60,000 nt of DNA from Tubiluchus corallicola (taxonomy: Eukaryota; Priapulida; Priapulimorpha; Priapulimorphida; Tubiluchidae): NCBI GenBank assembly GCA_030141605.1, contig JAQGDQ010000092.1, positions 203,501-263,500 on the forward strand. The letters run 5' to 3'. The first letter of the stretch is position 1; every line of letters begins with the position of its first letter. Positions 29,401 through 39,227 of this stretch are shown here, one piece after another. Made by a program: the position numbers and the translations under genes. The notes under the pieces were generated by a model. The model ran no database searches and was not told the origin of the DNA. It saw only the letters and a list, made by a program, of their open reading frames with translations.

Positions 29401-32400
29401 CTGTTTCCCACAGCAGTTAATGTTAAGTTCTCACACGGATTTCCTGTTTCCTACAACAGTTAATACTAACTCACAGTTTTGGCACACTGATCCCCAGTAA
29501 CCCGTAGCAGTGCAATCACAGATATAACGGTTCCATCCATCCTCGCATTCTCCTCCATGACCGCATGGCTTCCTATCACATTGTCCTGGTAGTCGCCGAC
29601 AATATGCTCGGATGTTCGGGTTTTGTTGCTCTCTTGATATGGATGCAAGATCGACAGGTATTCCGTCCATGGAGAAATCCTTCATACAGCCAACGTACCC
29701 TAATCTCAGCGTTGCAGTCCACAACTGAACAGGCATCGCAGATTGATGAGACGTCCAATTAAGACCGCCAACATAAAGTGGCTCCTGTCAAAAGAAATTA
29801 TAATTAGTTTACTTTAACCATCAAGCCAGCTTAAGTTGAAAAATGTGCTGACACTGAGAAAAAGTGTTAATTATTAAAAATGGCATTTATCACTTTACCA
29901 TAAATTAAAGATTAATGGCGAAACTTGAAGTTCACATTGTAGAATAAAGGCGACCATTAATGCGGCAGCTGATAAAAGCAAGTCGTATCTGCTGTGAATA
30001 GAAGCGACCATCTCAGCAAATTAACTGAAAATTGTTTGTCAGTAAGATGATGGCAAATTAAAGCAGCAGAGACTTGAATTTTATAAATAAAATCCATAGA
30101 CACAGTTACATAGCCTACTGCCGGTTTTCATACCAAGACGGCTAAGAATAATCATCTTTTTGAATCAGTCGTATCAGTATCGTATCAGTAGGCATATCGT
30201 ATCAGTCGTATCAAAGACTTCTTATTACAGTTGTTTTATTAAATGATATTTTTATAGACTTCATCATATTTGCAAGCAAGGATAAAATGGTGCATTTTAT
30301 GAACAGCTTGATTTAAACAGTTTTTACCAACAAGTCTAACTGTGCTGCATTTCCTGGTGTGGTAAAATCAGCGGCTGTTCCATCTACTGCCACTCTTCCC
30401 CATTTGCCATCTCTTTCCAGGGATATGCTGTGCCAAGAACTGTCATCTACACGCCTGTGAAAAGTAATTCAAAGCTATAAAAGGAAAAAAAACGATCAAA
30501 ATTGTAATAATAATTGATTTTAGCATCAGGATAAATAAATAGAAATCGTTTGGCACACTCAAGCGGGGATTTCTGTTTAAAGATGCGCAACAAGCCTGAA
30601 ATGTTCCTGTAGAGAGTTAAAACTTGGAAAAACGCGCGACGTGGAAAAAACTTTATTTTTTTACCTATATGATGCCTTGACCTTGATAACACCCGAGCCT
30701 AGATTCATTACAAGATACACATGTCCTTCTAATAGCTCAAACGCAACGAAATCTACTGGCACATCTCCTGCAGTTGGTCCACATACATACATCAGCAACG
30801 CATCAGGTTCGCTTGTTCGAATTGCAAACGTTATTTTCCCGGCATCCACCGCTTTCCATTTTTGCAATCGAATATGGGATTCCGGATCTGTGAAAGTTAC
30901 TGGAAACTTCACATTGGGGTCGCTACACTGGAACCGCAGAGGACCGCTGGTGGATATCAAATGGTTCTCTTTATAAGCTAAATCTGTTAGGTCCATTTTT
31001 AAACCGTCTGCTTCGAAAACCACCTAAATAACAGGCATTTTGAACAAAGATGTGTTCTGTTAATAACATCTGGAAATCTTAACACCAGCAGTTTAGAAGT
31101 ATTTTGTTCAGCAAAAAAGTTAACCATTTGATGTTTCCATAATGCACGTCTCGTCATAATTAGTTTTTTACTTTTTAATTCAACCAAAGGCCTGTTTCAC
31201 ACTCGTTAATACATGCGGCCATCTTGAATTTCAGTCGCCATTTTAAACATTATCGGGGCAACATATCTTCTGAATCATCTATAGGTTTTACACGTCAAAT
31301 GTAGACACAGGAAAGTGCAAATGTGACTTAGGTAAGTCAAATGTAGACATAGGAATTTCGAATGTGTTTTGGTAACTCAAATATGACTTAGGTAAGTCAA
31401 ATGTAAGTGCATTACTTTTTGAATAAGTCGGTAATTAAGTTATTTAAGTGCAAATTAGAAAAAGATAAACCAAAGATAGTGCATATATTAGTAGGCCTAT
31501 AAAGTTGTTATTTTAACTTAGGAGCAATTATTAAATTGAAATTAAAGAAGATTAAATTTAACATCCTTAAATTTTAACACCTATCCACATTTGAGATACC
31601 AATGTCACATTTGACTTACCAAAACGCTTAAGATTTGTTGAAAACTATTGTTAACACATTTGAACTACCTAAGTCTACATTTGAGTTACCAAGACACATT
31701 TGAATTACCTAAATCTACATTTGAGTTAACGTAGGTCTACATTTGACAAGTAAAACCTATAGAAAGTAGCAGGATTTTCTTCTAAATCTTTCAGTGTACA
31801 TAGCCTATGTACGTGCTAAATTTCACACCAATTTCTAGCTTGGAAGTGTTTAGAATAAGTTATCCGCTTTACTCAATTATTCTAGAACACGTTAGAGGTT
31901 TTATAAGCAGATTATTCCAACTTCGCTCAAGCGGATTATTCAAACTGAGAGTCTTACAACAAAAACAATCAAAGTGACAGAAAACGAAGGTTGAACATAA
32001 ATGGCTGACAATGAAATCAGATATAAATGGAAATAGCTTCTCTTGTATTATGAGCTGCTGGTTCCGTCGTGTATGTGTAGTAGACCACGTGACCAGTAGT
32101 ATATTAGAAATGACCCGTGTTACTATTAATGACCAATAATACACACGTTTTCCCAAGACGTGTGGCCTTCGTGGAGCAACACCATCAAAATCAAGCAGGT
32201 AATCATGCAGTCACCAAGGTAATTAAATCTTTGCTAGTTTGAATAGTCCGTCGGAGCAAAATATTTAACAGTTTGATTAAGTGACGTATCTGTGTAGACC
32301 GTCTCAACATGAAGAAGTATAATAGAAAATTGGGATTGTACAATAAACTGATTTTGATTTCGTTAGTTTTGCCGTACTTGCTTTATGCAACCGACGAAGC

Positions 32401-35400
32401 TGTTCTTGATGTGGGATCCAGGAACCAAATCCATATTGCTAGCGCCTCCTATGTAAAGAACAGTACTAGTTAAGGTGGAAAACTCCCCCGCAGTTGCACC
32501 CCTTTCTTCGTACTTGTCATCTACTGTTAGCATTATCTAGGAAACGAGAAAGTTTGTAAGCTTGTAATATGTGAAATGGTAGCTCATAAAACCAAACCTG
32601 GATATAATAACGCGACGTAGGTAAAAAATGTAATGATGAATTAGATATTTTTAAACACTTTGTTATACCATTTTTAAAATATTAATTAGTGTTCATGTTT
32701 AGATTCAAGTAATCGTTGCATTAATTGTATATATTGCTAAGAAGAATTTGTTGCTTGTTATATGAACGTATTAATTCTTAAATTCTTAATCTTAAGGTTT
32801 ATAAATAATAACATTTTTGGCAGTGCCATGCTTAGTCATAGCTACGCCTTTTTCTACACCCAGCCTTCCACACACAACATTGATGCATATAGCCACTAAC
32901 ATGTGTTTTCCAACTATTGTGCAGACAACTAGATACGGTTTTGCAGGCAGAAAGGTGAACAATTCTGTAAATACAAAAAGTTTGCGCCTACAAGTTTATA
33001 TAAGAGTGTTACAGCGGAAGACGTTAATTAGGACAAAGATAGAAAAAATGGGTAAAATCTTATTTCTTGTGACAAGGCTACTTAAATGTTTTACTGGTGA
33101 ACATTACATTATAATTATAGAAAGCATCATAAATATAATAATTATTTATTAAGGTAAAGACCGCACAATGCAAGCGAATGCAAACTATGCTATTACGCTA
33201 CTCTACGGCTAGTGGCTATAACACACTCACTATTCGGCTATTTGTATATTCGTAAATACCAAAAATTTTATGAAAGATTGTATTGTCACAGAAATATATT
33301 GTGATTTGTGAATGTATGGCGTGTGGTATTCTTAAATTGTCCTTGTGAGAGGTAATAAGCAGTGTTGTTTTGGTAAAACATCACAATGCACTTAATGCAA
33401 ATACTATATTAGACTAATAATACTGCTCAATAATCTCTATTATCTGCAAATCATAGTGACATTGTACTTGTACAGGCGGAAATGTCTGTTGAAGCGATAC
33501 TAGTGCACATTCATTCATAAACATTTGTAAAGAATTACAAACCATACCTGTGTGCTTACTTGTTCGAAATGGTGATATTACTAAATGCTTTGCAGTAGCT
33601 TAATACCTAGCAGCAGAGTTCACTTTGTATATATAGGGGACTCTCGTGCTTTGATTAAACTCACACGGTAAAGTTCACTTAAAGAGAGGCAGAATACATG
33701 ATCAGAATTACTGTAGTCAACAACAGGGACCTAACTAGTAAGGTAGCTAGTAACATAAATAGGAATGCACGTCTTTATACAATCACAATATTATTATTTT
33801 AAAAACTAAACCTAGAACGCATCCATAATGCTTATTGACTTATACATCACACTCCACAAACCAGACAAACCTCTCTCACATTCTTACCGAAGCAAAGCGA
33901 ACCGCTATAAAACAGCACGGCGCTTTTTGGGTTATTCTGGGAAGTAACTCTGTACAGCGGTCTATTTCGCCGTGATACCTGTGTCGCTCTCGTTTTCGTT
34001 ACTATTCAGGTAAAGCCAGATTTCATACTAGTACATCACAAATGTTTTATTTCTGTATTCTAATTTTTTATGAAAAACGGGCCATGGCCATGGTAAATGG
34101 CGCCAAAGAAGGTAATATTCGCTACGCGGAACCATTAAGCATAACGTACGTTACATTCTCGAGTGATGTTCTGAATGACATATGGGCTTGTTGGGCTTTG
34201 CATGCAAGACTATTTGAATATAGCTTACCGAATTCCATTAGTAAATTGGCTTTATTTTCTTAATGTTAGTGTTCAAGCAATACGATTACTACAGTCATTT
34301 TTTATAATTATTATAGTATTGTTTTGTTCACAAAAGGCTAAATCAACTGAAAACTAAAAATGGCATTTGATAAAATAAACGCTACAATCATTATAATAAA
34401 CTCCAAATACATGTCGTACAGACTTATTGTAGCACGTTGAACAGCTAAATTATAGCAAAATGATTATTTTAAAACTTTATGGCGGTGATAGTACTTATAT
34501 AATAATAAACTTAACTGAATTAAAATGACTAAAATCTAAGCACTAAAAACACTTACAGTGTATGTATTAATTGTGTACATGCACTTTATTAAGTTTTACC
34601 AAAGGAAAATATATTAAAAGAAACTACGTGTTTAATAGATACACATAGTAACTATTAGACAAGAGAATTATAGTCGATAACATAGATTAACAGAGGGAAT
34701 CCTGTATGTGTGGACGTGAATGAGAATAGAAATTTATATGATATTCATAAATCAAAATAAGTTTCTCTTCCGCGCTCTGTAGCGTGGAAATAGATAATAT
34801 GGAATGTGGAAATAGTACATTTACAGTGTTGGGGTTGTATAGATAGAGACAGTGTGTGCAAAAAGCCAAAGTAAGGCGACACAAATTCCAACTTGTGATT
34901 CTAGTGTACTGCGAGCTGGACGGAGCCATTTCATAGCATTGTTAACGAAGCTTCTAGCTGAAAAATGGGCAGATCTTTTGTGGGTTGAGGTCTGCGATTA
35001 AACAAATCTGTGACCTAAAAATGCTGCCTTGTTTACTTATAAATATCAAACTGCGAAATTACAACCTAATCCACTGTTCTCTTCATGTTTACGTTTTTCA
35101 GAATGTATAACTGTATAAATTATGAAAAATAAGAAAATATCTAAAATGAATACATGTGATACTTTGCAAACAAAACAGATAACGAATTTAGATTTGAAAT
35201 TTTCATTTATTACGCTTGCATTTAAAATCGAGTGCCACGTTTACTGAATTTTACAAATCGGTAGCCTTCAAACAGCAGTACACTACAAGATCACAAAGTT
35301 GTATGTAGTTGTTTTGTACACTTGTGCGCCAAGGCATTGCGTGTGAAGATACATTATATGGGCACATGCACGTGCATTTGTGTACATGTGCTTGCTTCGT

Positions 35401-38400
35401 CAGGTACGGAAGGCCAACCCGTCCTCTTCTTTCTCTAGCTCTCTACTGCCCTTATTCTCTATTAGTGATGCACAGTGACTTAGTGCAAAATCTTTAGCCT
35501 TTATACCAGGTGCAGCAGCGTTATTTTTTAATGCGGCATCGGATTTCTTTGGTGCCACTTATATGGCATCTATAAAGTACGTTCAAATTTACCACTGGCG
35601 TACGGATAGTGCGTGGGCATACTTTGCTATAATGCTATGTGGCTGGGTGCAAAAAGTAGACCTAAGTGACACGACTGCGCGTGCGCATGCATGATTGCGT
35701 GTGACTGCATCAGTGAAAGAAGCTGACGGCCAGACCTAATCAGTAACAGCACCCAATAATGTATGTTCACCACATACCCCAACATATCCACAATGCTGCA
35801 ATAGAAAAACCACATAGTTACTGAAACGCTAAACAGAACCCAAAATTTCAGGCATTGACAGCAGCCATATTGCCACAAATTCGCCACGTGTACGCTCGTA
35901 AATGTTACAACAAGAAATAATGCCAGCTAGCTCACAATAAATAAAACTGGCGCACTAACATTCAGTAAAGTAATCGACAAAGAAAAAGAAATACATTTAC
36001 TTAGCCAGATTTAAATGCGCACGCGTGCAAGAAACCCCGAAACTTTCTTGCGCATGCTTGGCATTTAAATATGTAGGCTAATGACTAGTCGCACTGGGCA
36101 CGTAAAAAATTTTTACGACTCATTTTTTGTGAGACTGGCGTGAGGCACCACTCGCACCAGTTAGAATGCTTCATCTTCCTTGCTAATAGATGCCGTTGCG
36201 TTTTACGTAAAATACTAATACTAGTCCTGTTTACACAGTGGATTAGTGGTATCGCCATTTACCAGAATATGTATAGAAGCTAGCACCTTTAAGAAATGAT
36301 AAACAATGCAACCATACATTTAACAAAAATCACTAAAGTAACAAATTATTAAAGACATCAAAATAAAAAACATCCCGCACACATTGAACAAGAAAAATTA
36401 AACAACATGTTCTTCGTGTTATTGTGTAAGACCTACGCAACATCGCAGTGTCACGCACGCACAAACAAAAAAAGACCAAAATTGGTCATTGGTCGACGCG
36501 CGTCAGCGAGAAGTGAGTGTCAGCTCGCGCTTATTGTTGTTAGAGGAATTCACAACAAGTTTTGCTCTCTCGTCTGAACACACTTGCTAGTTACTTGACG
36601 ACTTACTTGGCGAGTTTACTTGGCGATAAAGGTCGCTAGTCTGAACGAGCAGTAAGACACCCATGCTCGTTCAGTAGCTCATTTTTGGGTTCAGATGTAA
36701 AACAGACTGTGGATGGCCTCGTCTTTCCTCATCATGCAAATGCGAAATGCTTAGCATATGTTAAAACACAATGAAACCGATAACAGAGTTTTAAATTCTA
36801 AATTGATCCTCTATTGCAGGTTGAGAATTGATCAGCTTTCAACGACTGATTCAAGAAAGCCGTCACTAAGAGCTTTTCTGTGTAAACCACGCTTTGCGAA
36901 TATTTAGAAGCGAAATCTCTCTTATTCGTATTCAAATACGAGTCAACAGTAAAAGTGATTTCAGCCCATCGCTTGTTACTTTTAATTAAAACTGTAGCAA
37001 TTAACAGAATCTGAATAATTTAAGCTTATTTACTCCATTGCTAACCGCAATTGCAACTGATTGTATGATTGGACACAGCGTAAGAAACATTAGCTGTATC
37101 TTCAATCATGCAACATTGTGAAGTTTCGATATCACTAACGATAATAAAACGTTCTGATTATATATTCATCTATTATTATGCTCACAAACAAATTGGTTAA
37201 AAGAAAAGAAAAAGAAAAGAATGCCATTGGTAAGCACTGTTTCGACCCTAGGACCTTAAGCCACAAGCCACTCATCAGTTAGGTAAGTTAGCCAATGAAG
37301 GCATTGAGTCCTTACTGTCTTTACTTCAAATCTAGTTCAGCTGCAACTTCTCACGTTTATTTATTTATCTATTTTTGTTTAGCTTACAAATTTAATAATT
37401 AGCTCATAAATTTCATGTATTTTTCATTGCGTAAATTAACTGCACACATGCCTAAAGGAAGTCCATACTTACGTTGCAAATGGTAGTGTCCCAGGTCAGC
37501 TGCATAAGCAGAATAATATTAATATCACCAATAAAACGCCAAAATAACACAATGTTATCCTACAATAACGCAAATTGTTTTGCAATGTTAACATTATTAA
37601 AGACGCTATAACATAACTACCCTTAGGTTCACACAAAACCAGACTTTCAGTGTTTTAAAGTTTTAAAAGTTATAATCTTGGAAGGAAGTTCTGGAGAATC
37701 TCCTTAGCATGGAAAAACCTTTATAAAACTTAGAATGTCACAAAACGTCTGGAAATTTATATCGAGTGCCTCAAAAGTCACTCTGCTTTATTTTTTATTA
37801 CTTTCATTAGCAAACAGAACAAAAAATTGAAAATACGTTAGTACATGTAGAGCAAAGACCCTTAACGTAAATTCTTTTATTTTTTTTAAAAACCTGGAAA
37901 GACTGTTTTATTGTAATGACAGACTTCTACATACAGGTCACCTTCTTCAAAGCATTTCAGTGAAGTTCAGTCACTGAACAATTTTACTTAAATGTTTGCT
38001 CAGCAATCTCTGATGCTGATTTTAAGTTCATAAAGGTCTTCTGAAAGGTCATAGGGTGGCAAATAAGGCGAGATAGATGGCCTCGCCCTCCAAATCATCG
38101 ATCGGGAAATATTGTATTAAGAAAACCTCTCGTGAATTTTGAGAGGCTTCGTCTTCGCAAAAAACTACATTGTTCGCAAAAACTACCTACTACTGACTGT
38201 GGCTGTAACCATCTTAAAGCGTAGATATACATATTGACTTTCGAGACACCCAGTATTTTAATTAGTAATACAACTGTAGCTAGCCAATCATTTGCTACCA
38301 TACCTCTCTTACAAGACGCTCAACTTTTACCACATGCCACCGCCCATCATCAAATCTGACACCAAGCGGGTTAAGCTTTGCTTCTAAAACTCCTGATCCC

Positions 38401-39227
38401 AAGTTGACAACTAACTCTAGGTGCCCATCACGTATATACAACAACATGTATTCTAACTTGTGACCTGCAAGCAGCAATTTCATCTTTATCTGCTTCACCA
38501 GGAATGTGAGCTTTAGTTACGAAGTTTAGTGAATACACAGTTTAGTAGCAAAAATTTGGTACGGCCGTTAGTTTTCCAAAGTAAAACTAACTCTGGTTGT
38601 TAGTGTATCGATCATAGAGTGAACATAGATATGAACCGGGAGCTTTGGATTACAAATCTAGGACTAACGCCATAACCACTAGACCACATACAGATCAATT
38701 AAAGTCATAATTCGATCCAAATAGTTCACCAAGCAATTCAACATTTTCACTGGTTAAGTTACTCACTTACGAACTACATAAATTAACAAATTATTACTTA
38801 AATTAACATAAGTAATAAAATTAATTTGTGACCTAATTTGTGAAATTTAACACATCCTGAAAATTGACGAGCTGACCCAGTGACCATGGACTTGATTACC
38901 TTTATCACTGACTAGATTATATCAGGTAAAACAATAGTTAATTAACAATATGAAGATCAGCAAAACAGAGGAAATGATAAAAAACATTGCACTCCAAAAG
39001 TGTGCCAAAAGAAAATTGAGAAAATTTGAAATTTGCTGCAACAAATAACTCACGTTAATATCACATATAAAGTTACCAACCTGTAAAAAAGAGAAGACCA
39101 CTAGGTTGCTGTGTTTTAAACTGTACATGGAAGCTTTCACTTCTGCTGATAATGGAACCACCCCAGAGAGACATATTATAGCCTATGTACTCAGATCCTC
39201 GAAATGATAGTTCCACTGGTTGTTTTG
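18743..39227 (-). CDS. Neurexin (alpha-type), 15 exons joined, N-terminus missing
   Basis: Neurexins are presynaptic adhesion receptors that bind neuroligins, LRRTMs, cerebellins and others. Joining the fifteen exons listed separately (39081-39227 down to 18743-19308) gives 4,110 in-frame nt, that is 1,369 codons plus stop, with every intron GT/AG and every phase matching. Domain order is LNS2, LNS3, EGF2, LNS4, LNS5, EGF3, LNS6, Ser/Thr-rich stalk, one membrane helix, and a short tail with [11 protein letters not shown] and a C-terminal PDZ ligand EWYV (vertebrate neurexins end EYYV). Several LNS domains precede EGF3, so this is the alpha-type transcript. LNS1, EGF1 and the signal peptide were not found up to 60000. 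No beta-specific first exon was found. Compared with vertebrate neurexin, LNS4 lacks four cysteines and no splice-site-4 insert is visible. Confidence 0.95.
19419..19556 (-). CDS. Neurexin exon: juxtamembrane stalk
   Basis: 138 nt, phase 1 to phase 1, acceptor gattcactag and donor GGAG|gtatgc. It encodes [20 protein letters not shown] and then [15 protein letters not shown], a Cys-containing acidic region matching the vertebrate segment just outside the membrane (SSDDEDFVECEPS). The SG at its end is flanked by acidic residues once joined to the next exon (see findings). Confidence 0.9.
19556..19670. repeat. Tandem duplication of about 54 bp beside a neurexin acceptor
   Basis: TGAATCTGGTATGTACTATT recurs at 19561 and 19615, and similarity continues through both units. 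On the minus strand the duplicated segment includes the acceptor-side sequence of the exon at 19419-19556, creating a second AG 54 nt upstream (cagattcattag). Confidence 0.85.
19781..20359 (-). CDS. Neurexin exon: LNS6 C-terminal half and Ser/Thr-rich stalk
   Basis: 579 nt, phase 1 to phase 1, acceptor gtatttttaatag and donor ATAG|gtaatt. It starts [17 protein letters not shown], equivalent to vertebrate GRQLTIFNSQATIIIGG directly after splice site 4, and continues [19 protein letters not shown] to close LNS6. About 110 residues of stalk follow, rich in Thr, Ser, Asn and acidic residues, with several N-glycosylation sequons (NTT, NDS, NNT, NTS) and a Cys pair (CKKDDSNC). The stalk appears longer than in vertebrate beta/alpha neurexins at the corresponding place. 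Confidence 0.92.
20601..20879. repeat. Perfect 70-bp inverted repeat with 139-bp loop (foldback/MITE-like) in a neurexin intron
   Basis: 20601-20670 is the exact reverse complement of 20810-20879. The arms begin CTGCAGTCAAGG and end GGAGGCGATC, and the 139-bp loop is AT-rich and non-coding. No clear target-site duplication is visible. The element sits 64 nt from the donor of the LNS6 exon at 20944-21115, in the intron corresponding to splice site 4 of other neurexins. It could be a young foldback transposon or an assembly artefact of a hairpin. Confidence 0.9.
20944..21115 (-). CDS. Neurexin exon: LNS6 middle, ending at the splice-site-4 position
   Basis: 172 nt, phase 0 to phase 1, acceptor atttgtcttgtag and donor AGAAG|gtagaa. 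It encodes [37 protein letters not shown] (vertebrate [20 protein letters not shown]) and ends [10 protein letters not shown], equivalent to the residues immediately before the SS4 insert. Direct joining to the next exon gives [11 protein letters not shown]. Confidence 0.93.
21300..21930 (+). pseudogene. Highly degenerate LINE (RTE-like) reverse transcriptase C-terminal remnant in a neurexin intron
   Basis: Around 21423-21605 the plus strand encodes [11 protein letters not shown] followed by [20 protein letters not shown]. This matches the common LINE segment of the form AVVLPTLLYG..TW..YRRHI..L..F....LR.IL.I. Downstream, in other frames, comes [10 protein letters not shown], matching the conserved GEL..GKR..GG block. 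Multiple stops and frameshifts show it is dead. The orientation is antisense to neurexin. Confidence 0.65.
21931..23340. other. Neurexin intron, no feature recognised
   Basis: Part of the 2.46-kb intron between the LNS6 exons at 20944-21115 and 23580-23758. No exon, repeat array or RNA was recognised. Confidence 0.5.
23360..23463. repeat. (CTG/CTA)n trinucleotide repeat
   Basis: About 100 bp of ACTGCT-type units becoming pure ACT, within a neurexin intron. Confidence 0.9.
23580..23758 (-). CDS. Neurexin exon: LNS6 N-terminal part
   Basis: 179 nt, phase 1 to phase 0, acceptor tgtttttgttgctag and donor AAATTA|gtaagt. It encodes [20 protein letters not shown] and then [20 protein letters not shown] and DYLEMKL. 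Vertebrate neurexins have [20 protein letters not shown] and GDYLEL at the same place. Confidence 0.95.
23950..24069 (-). CDS. Neurexin exon: EGF-like domain 3
   Basis: 120 nt, phase 1 to phase 1, donor GGAAG|gtatac. It encodes a complete EGF module with six cysteines: [31 protein letters not shown]. Vertebrate EGF3 reads CQEDSCSNQGVCLQQW and SCDCSMTSFSGPLC. The exon sits between the LNS5 and LNS6 exons. Confidence 0.95.
24228..24914 (-). mobile_element. TTAA-flanked non-autonomous DNA element, copy B (in a neurexin intron)
   Basis: 687 bp with TTAA at 24228-24231 and 24911-24914. It is the reverse-orientation, near full-length relative of copy A (8479-9164); the ends read TTAAAGGACAAGAAAGGGGG and, on the other strand, TTAAAGCAGAAGAAAACC. 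It lies in the intron between the EGF3 and LNS5 exons and has no coding capacity. Confidence 0.75.
25640..26398 (-). CDS. Neurexin exon: end of LNS4 plus LNS5
   Basis: 759 nt, phase 1 to phase 1, acceptor attttatttttcttag and donor GTTG|gtaagc. The first ~75 residues finish LNS4 ([20 protein letters not shown], then VNAHFG). LNS5 follows: [70 protein letters not shown] and the closing TSGCV. LNS4 lacks the vertebrate Cys pair in this exon (DLCKNGDIDYCELNARFG in vertebrates; here no Cys after FNG). Confidence 0.95.
26670..26778 (-). CDS. Neurexin exon: LNS4 middle
   Basis: 109 nt, phase 0 to phase 1, acceptor aatctattacag and donor AAAAG|gtacta. It encodes [20 protein letters not shown] and then GHRLELKID, matching vertebrate [20 protein letters not shown]. 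Confidence 0.95.
27497..27723 (-). CDS. Neurexin exon: LNS4 N-terminal part
   Basis: 227 nt, phase 1 to phase 0, acceptor taatattttttcag and donor AGACAG|gtagga. It encodes [17 protein letters not shown], then [20 protein letters not shown] and [11 protein letters not shown]. Vertebrates have LSYDGSMFMKI and EAEDVSLRFRSQRAYGIL. The vertebrate stretch NLDCIRINC after VKLTV is absent here. Confidence 0.95.
28331..29474 (-). repeat. Minisatellite of ~27 units derived from the neurexin EGF2 exon/intron boundary
   Basis: The array runs from the EGF2 donor at 29474 to about 28331. From 28621 to 29380 there are 19 units in exact 40-bp register; diverged units flank both ends, and the distal 28331-28540 has longer units of about 50 bp. 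On the minus strand a typical unit reads ...CTGGGAATCAGT|GTGAGTTA, matching the exon end GGGGATCAGTGTGCC...|GTGAGTTA. Long distal units still encode GYWGSVCQ-like residues, as in the real exon. Pairs of alternating units give an 80-bp higher-order period around 28741-28980. Confidence 0.93.
29475..29784 (-). CDS. Neurexin exon: end of LNS3 plus EGF-like domain 2
   Basis: 310 nt, phase 0 to phase 1, acceptor taatttcttttgacag and donor AACT|gtgagt. It encodes [30 protein letters not shown] closing LNS3, and an EGF module [20 protein letters not shown] with [13 protein letters not shown]. Vertebrate EGF2 has CRDGWNRYVCDCSGTGYLG. The last ~35 nt of this exon are the source of the adjoining minisatellite. 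Confidence 0.95.
29785..30327. other. Neurexin intron, no feature recognised
   Basis: Short intron between two LNS3 exons. Near 30160-30215 a short direct repeat of CGTATCAGT-like units is seen; nothing else. Confidence 0.6.
30328..30454 (-). CDS. Neurexin exon: LNS3 middle
   Basis: 127 nt, phase 2 to phase 0, acceptor cttttcacag and donor TTGTTG|gtaaaa. It encodes [20 protein letters not shown] and then LDLL, matching vertebrate NDGEWYHVDIQRDGRSGT and EILDL. Confidence 0.94.
30665..31023 (-). CDS. Neurexin exon: end of LNS2 plus LNS3 N-terminal part
   Basis: 359 nt, phase 0 to phase 2, acceptor aatgcctgttatttag and donor TATAG|gtaaaa. It encodes [19 protein letters not shown] and a Cys (RFQC) closing LNS2. 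LNS3 follows: [54 protein letters not shown] and [11 protein letters not shown]. Vertebrates have [20 protein letters not shown] and SGTIKVKAT. Confidence 0.95.
31278..31763. mobile_element. Foldback/MITE-like element with inverted subterminal repeat arrays (neurexin intron)
   Basis: The ends are TCTATAGG/TTTTAC at 31278 and its inverse GTAAAACCTATAGA ending 31763. Each end carries several copies of a ~20-bp motif such as TCAAATGTAGACTTAGGTAA, in one orientation at 31295-31405 and in the inverse orientation (CTACATTTGAGTTACC) at 31580-31750. The AT-rich core has no coding capacity. The structure fits a non-autonomous DNA transposon with long, internally repetitive TIRs. Confidence 0.8.
32378..32536 (-). 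CDS. Neurexin exon: LNS2 C-terminal part
   Basis: 159 nt, phase 0 to phase 0, acceptor gtttcctag and donor AAGCAA|gtacgg. It encodes [28 protein letters not shown] and NSFVGCIKQ. Vertebrate LNS2 has VTISVDGILTTTGYTQED, FFYVGGSP and NNFMGCLKE. The exon boundary coincides with the conserved residue after GCIK. Confidence 0.92.
32537..38303. other. 5.8-kb neurexin intron (within LNS2)
   Basis: The longest neurexin intron fully in the window. I recognise no exon. A tRNA-like fragment (CTTAAGGTCCTAGGGTCGAA on the minus strand near 37235-37265) could be a SINE remnant but is too weak to call. Short frames at 32817-33152 and 34042-34263 have no homology I recognise. Confidence 0.5.
38304..38464 (-). 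CDS. Neurexin exon: LNS2 middle
   Basis: 161 nt, phase 1 to phase 0, acceptor gaaattgctgcttgcag and donor AGAGAG|gtatgg. It encodes [30 protein letters not shown] and [17 protein letters not shown]. Vertebrate LNS2 has DYVNLALKNGAVSLVINLG, SGAFEAL and DNAWHDVRVTRNLRQ. Confidence 0.93.
38620..38690 (-). mobile_element. tRNA-like Pol III promoter remnant, probably a SINE (neurexin intron)
   Basis: The minus strand carries an A box (TGGTCTAGTGGTTA, 38673-38686), a TGT anticodon-like loop and a degenerate B box (GGTTCATATCT, 38627-38637), spaced as in a tRNA. The T arm and acceptor stem do not pair, so it is not a functional tRNA gene. A SINE or tRNA pseudogene is likely. Confidence 0.6.
39081..39227 (-). 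CDS. Neurexin exon: LNS2 N-terminal part (most upstream certain exon)
   Basis: 147 nt, phase 1 to phase 1, acceptor tttctatttattacag and donor TTACAG|gttggt. It encodes [18 protein letters not shown], then [20 protein letters not shown]. Vertebrate LNS2 starts ATFKGSEYFCYDLSQNP and continues EITLSFKTLQRNGLMLHTG. The upstream exon must end in phase 1. Confidence 0.93.

Noticed and set aside
34084-34111. Possible first exon: ATGGCCATGG... ending at GAAG|gtaata
   Set aside because: Good start context and a donor, but only nine codons and no downstream exon with a matching phase was found.
37235-37265. tRNA-like segment on the minus strand (AGGTCCTAGGGTCGAAAC)
   Set aside because: Only a partial B-box resemblance; no A box or stems, so neither a tRNA nor a defined SINE can be claimed.
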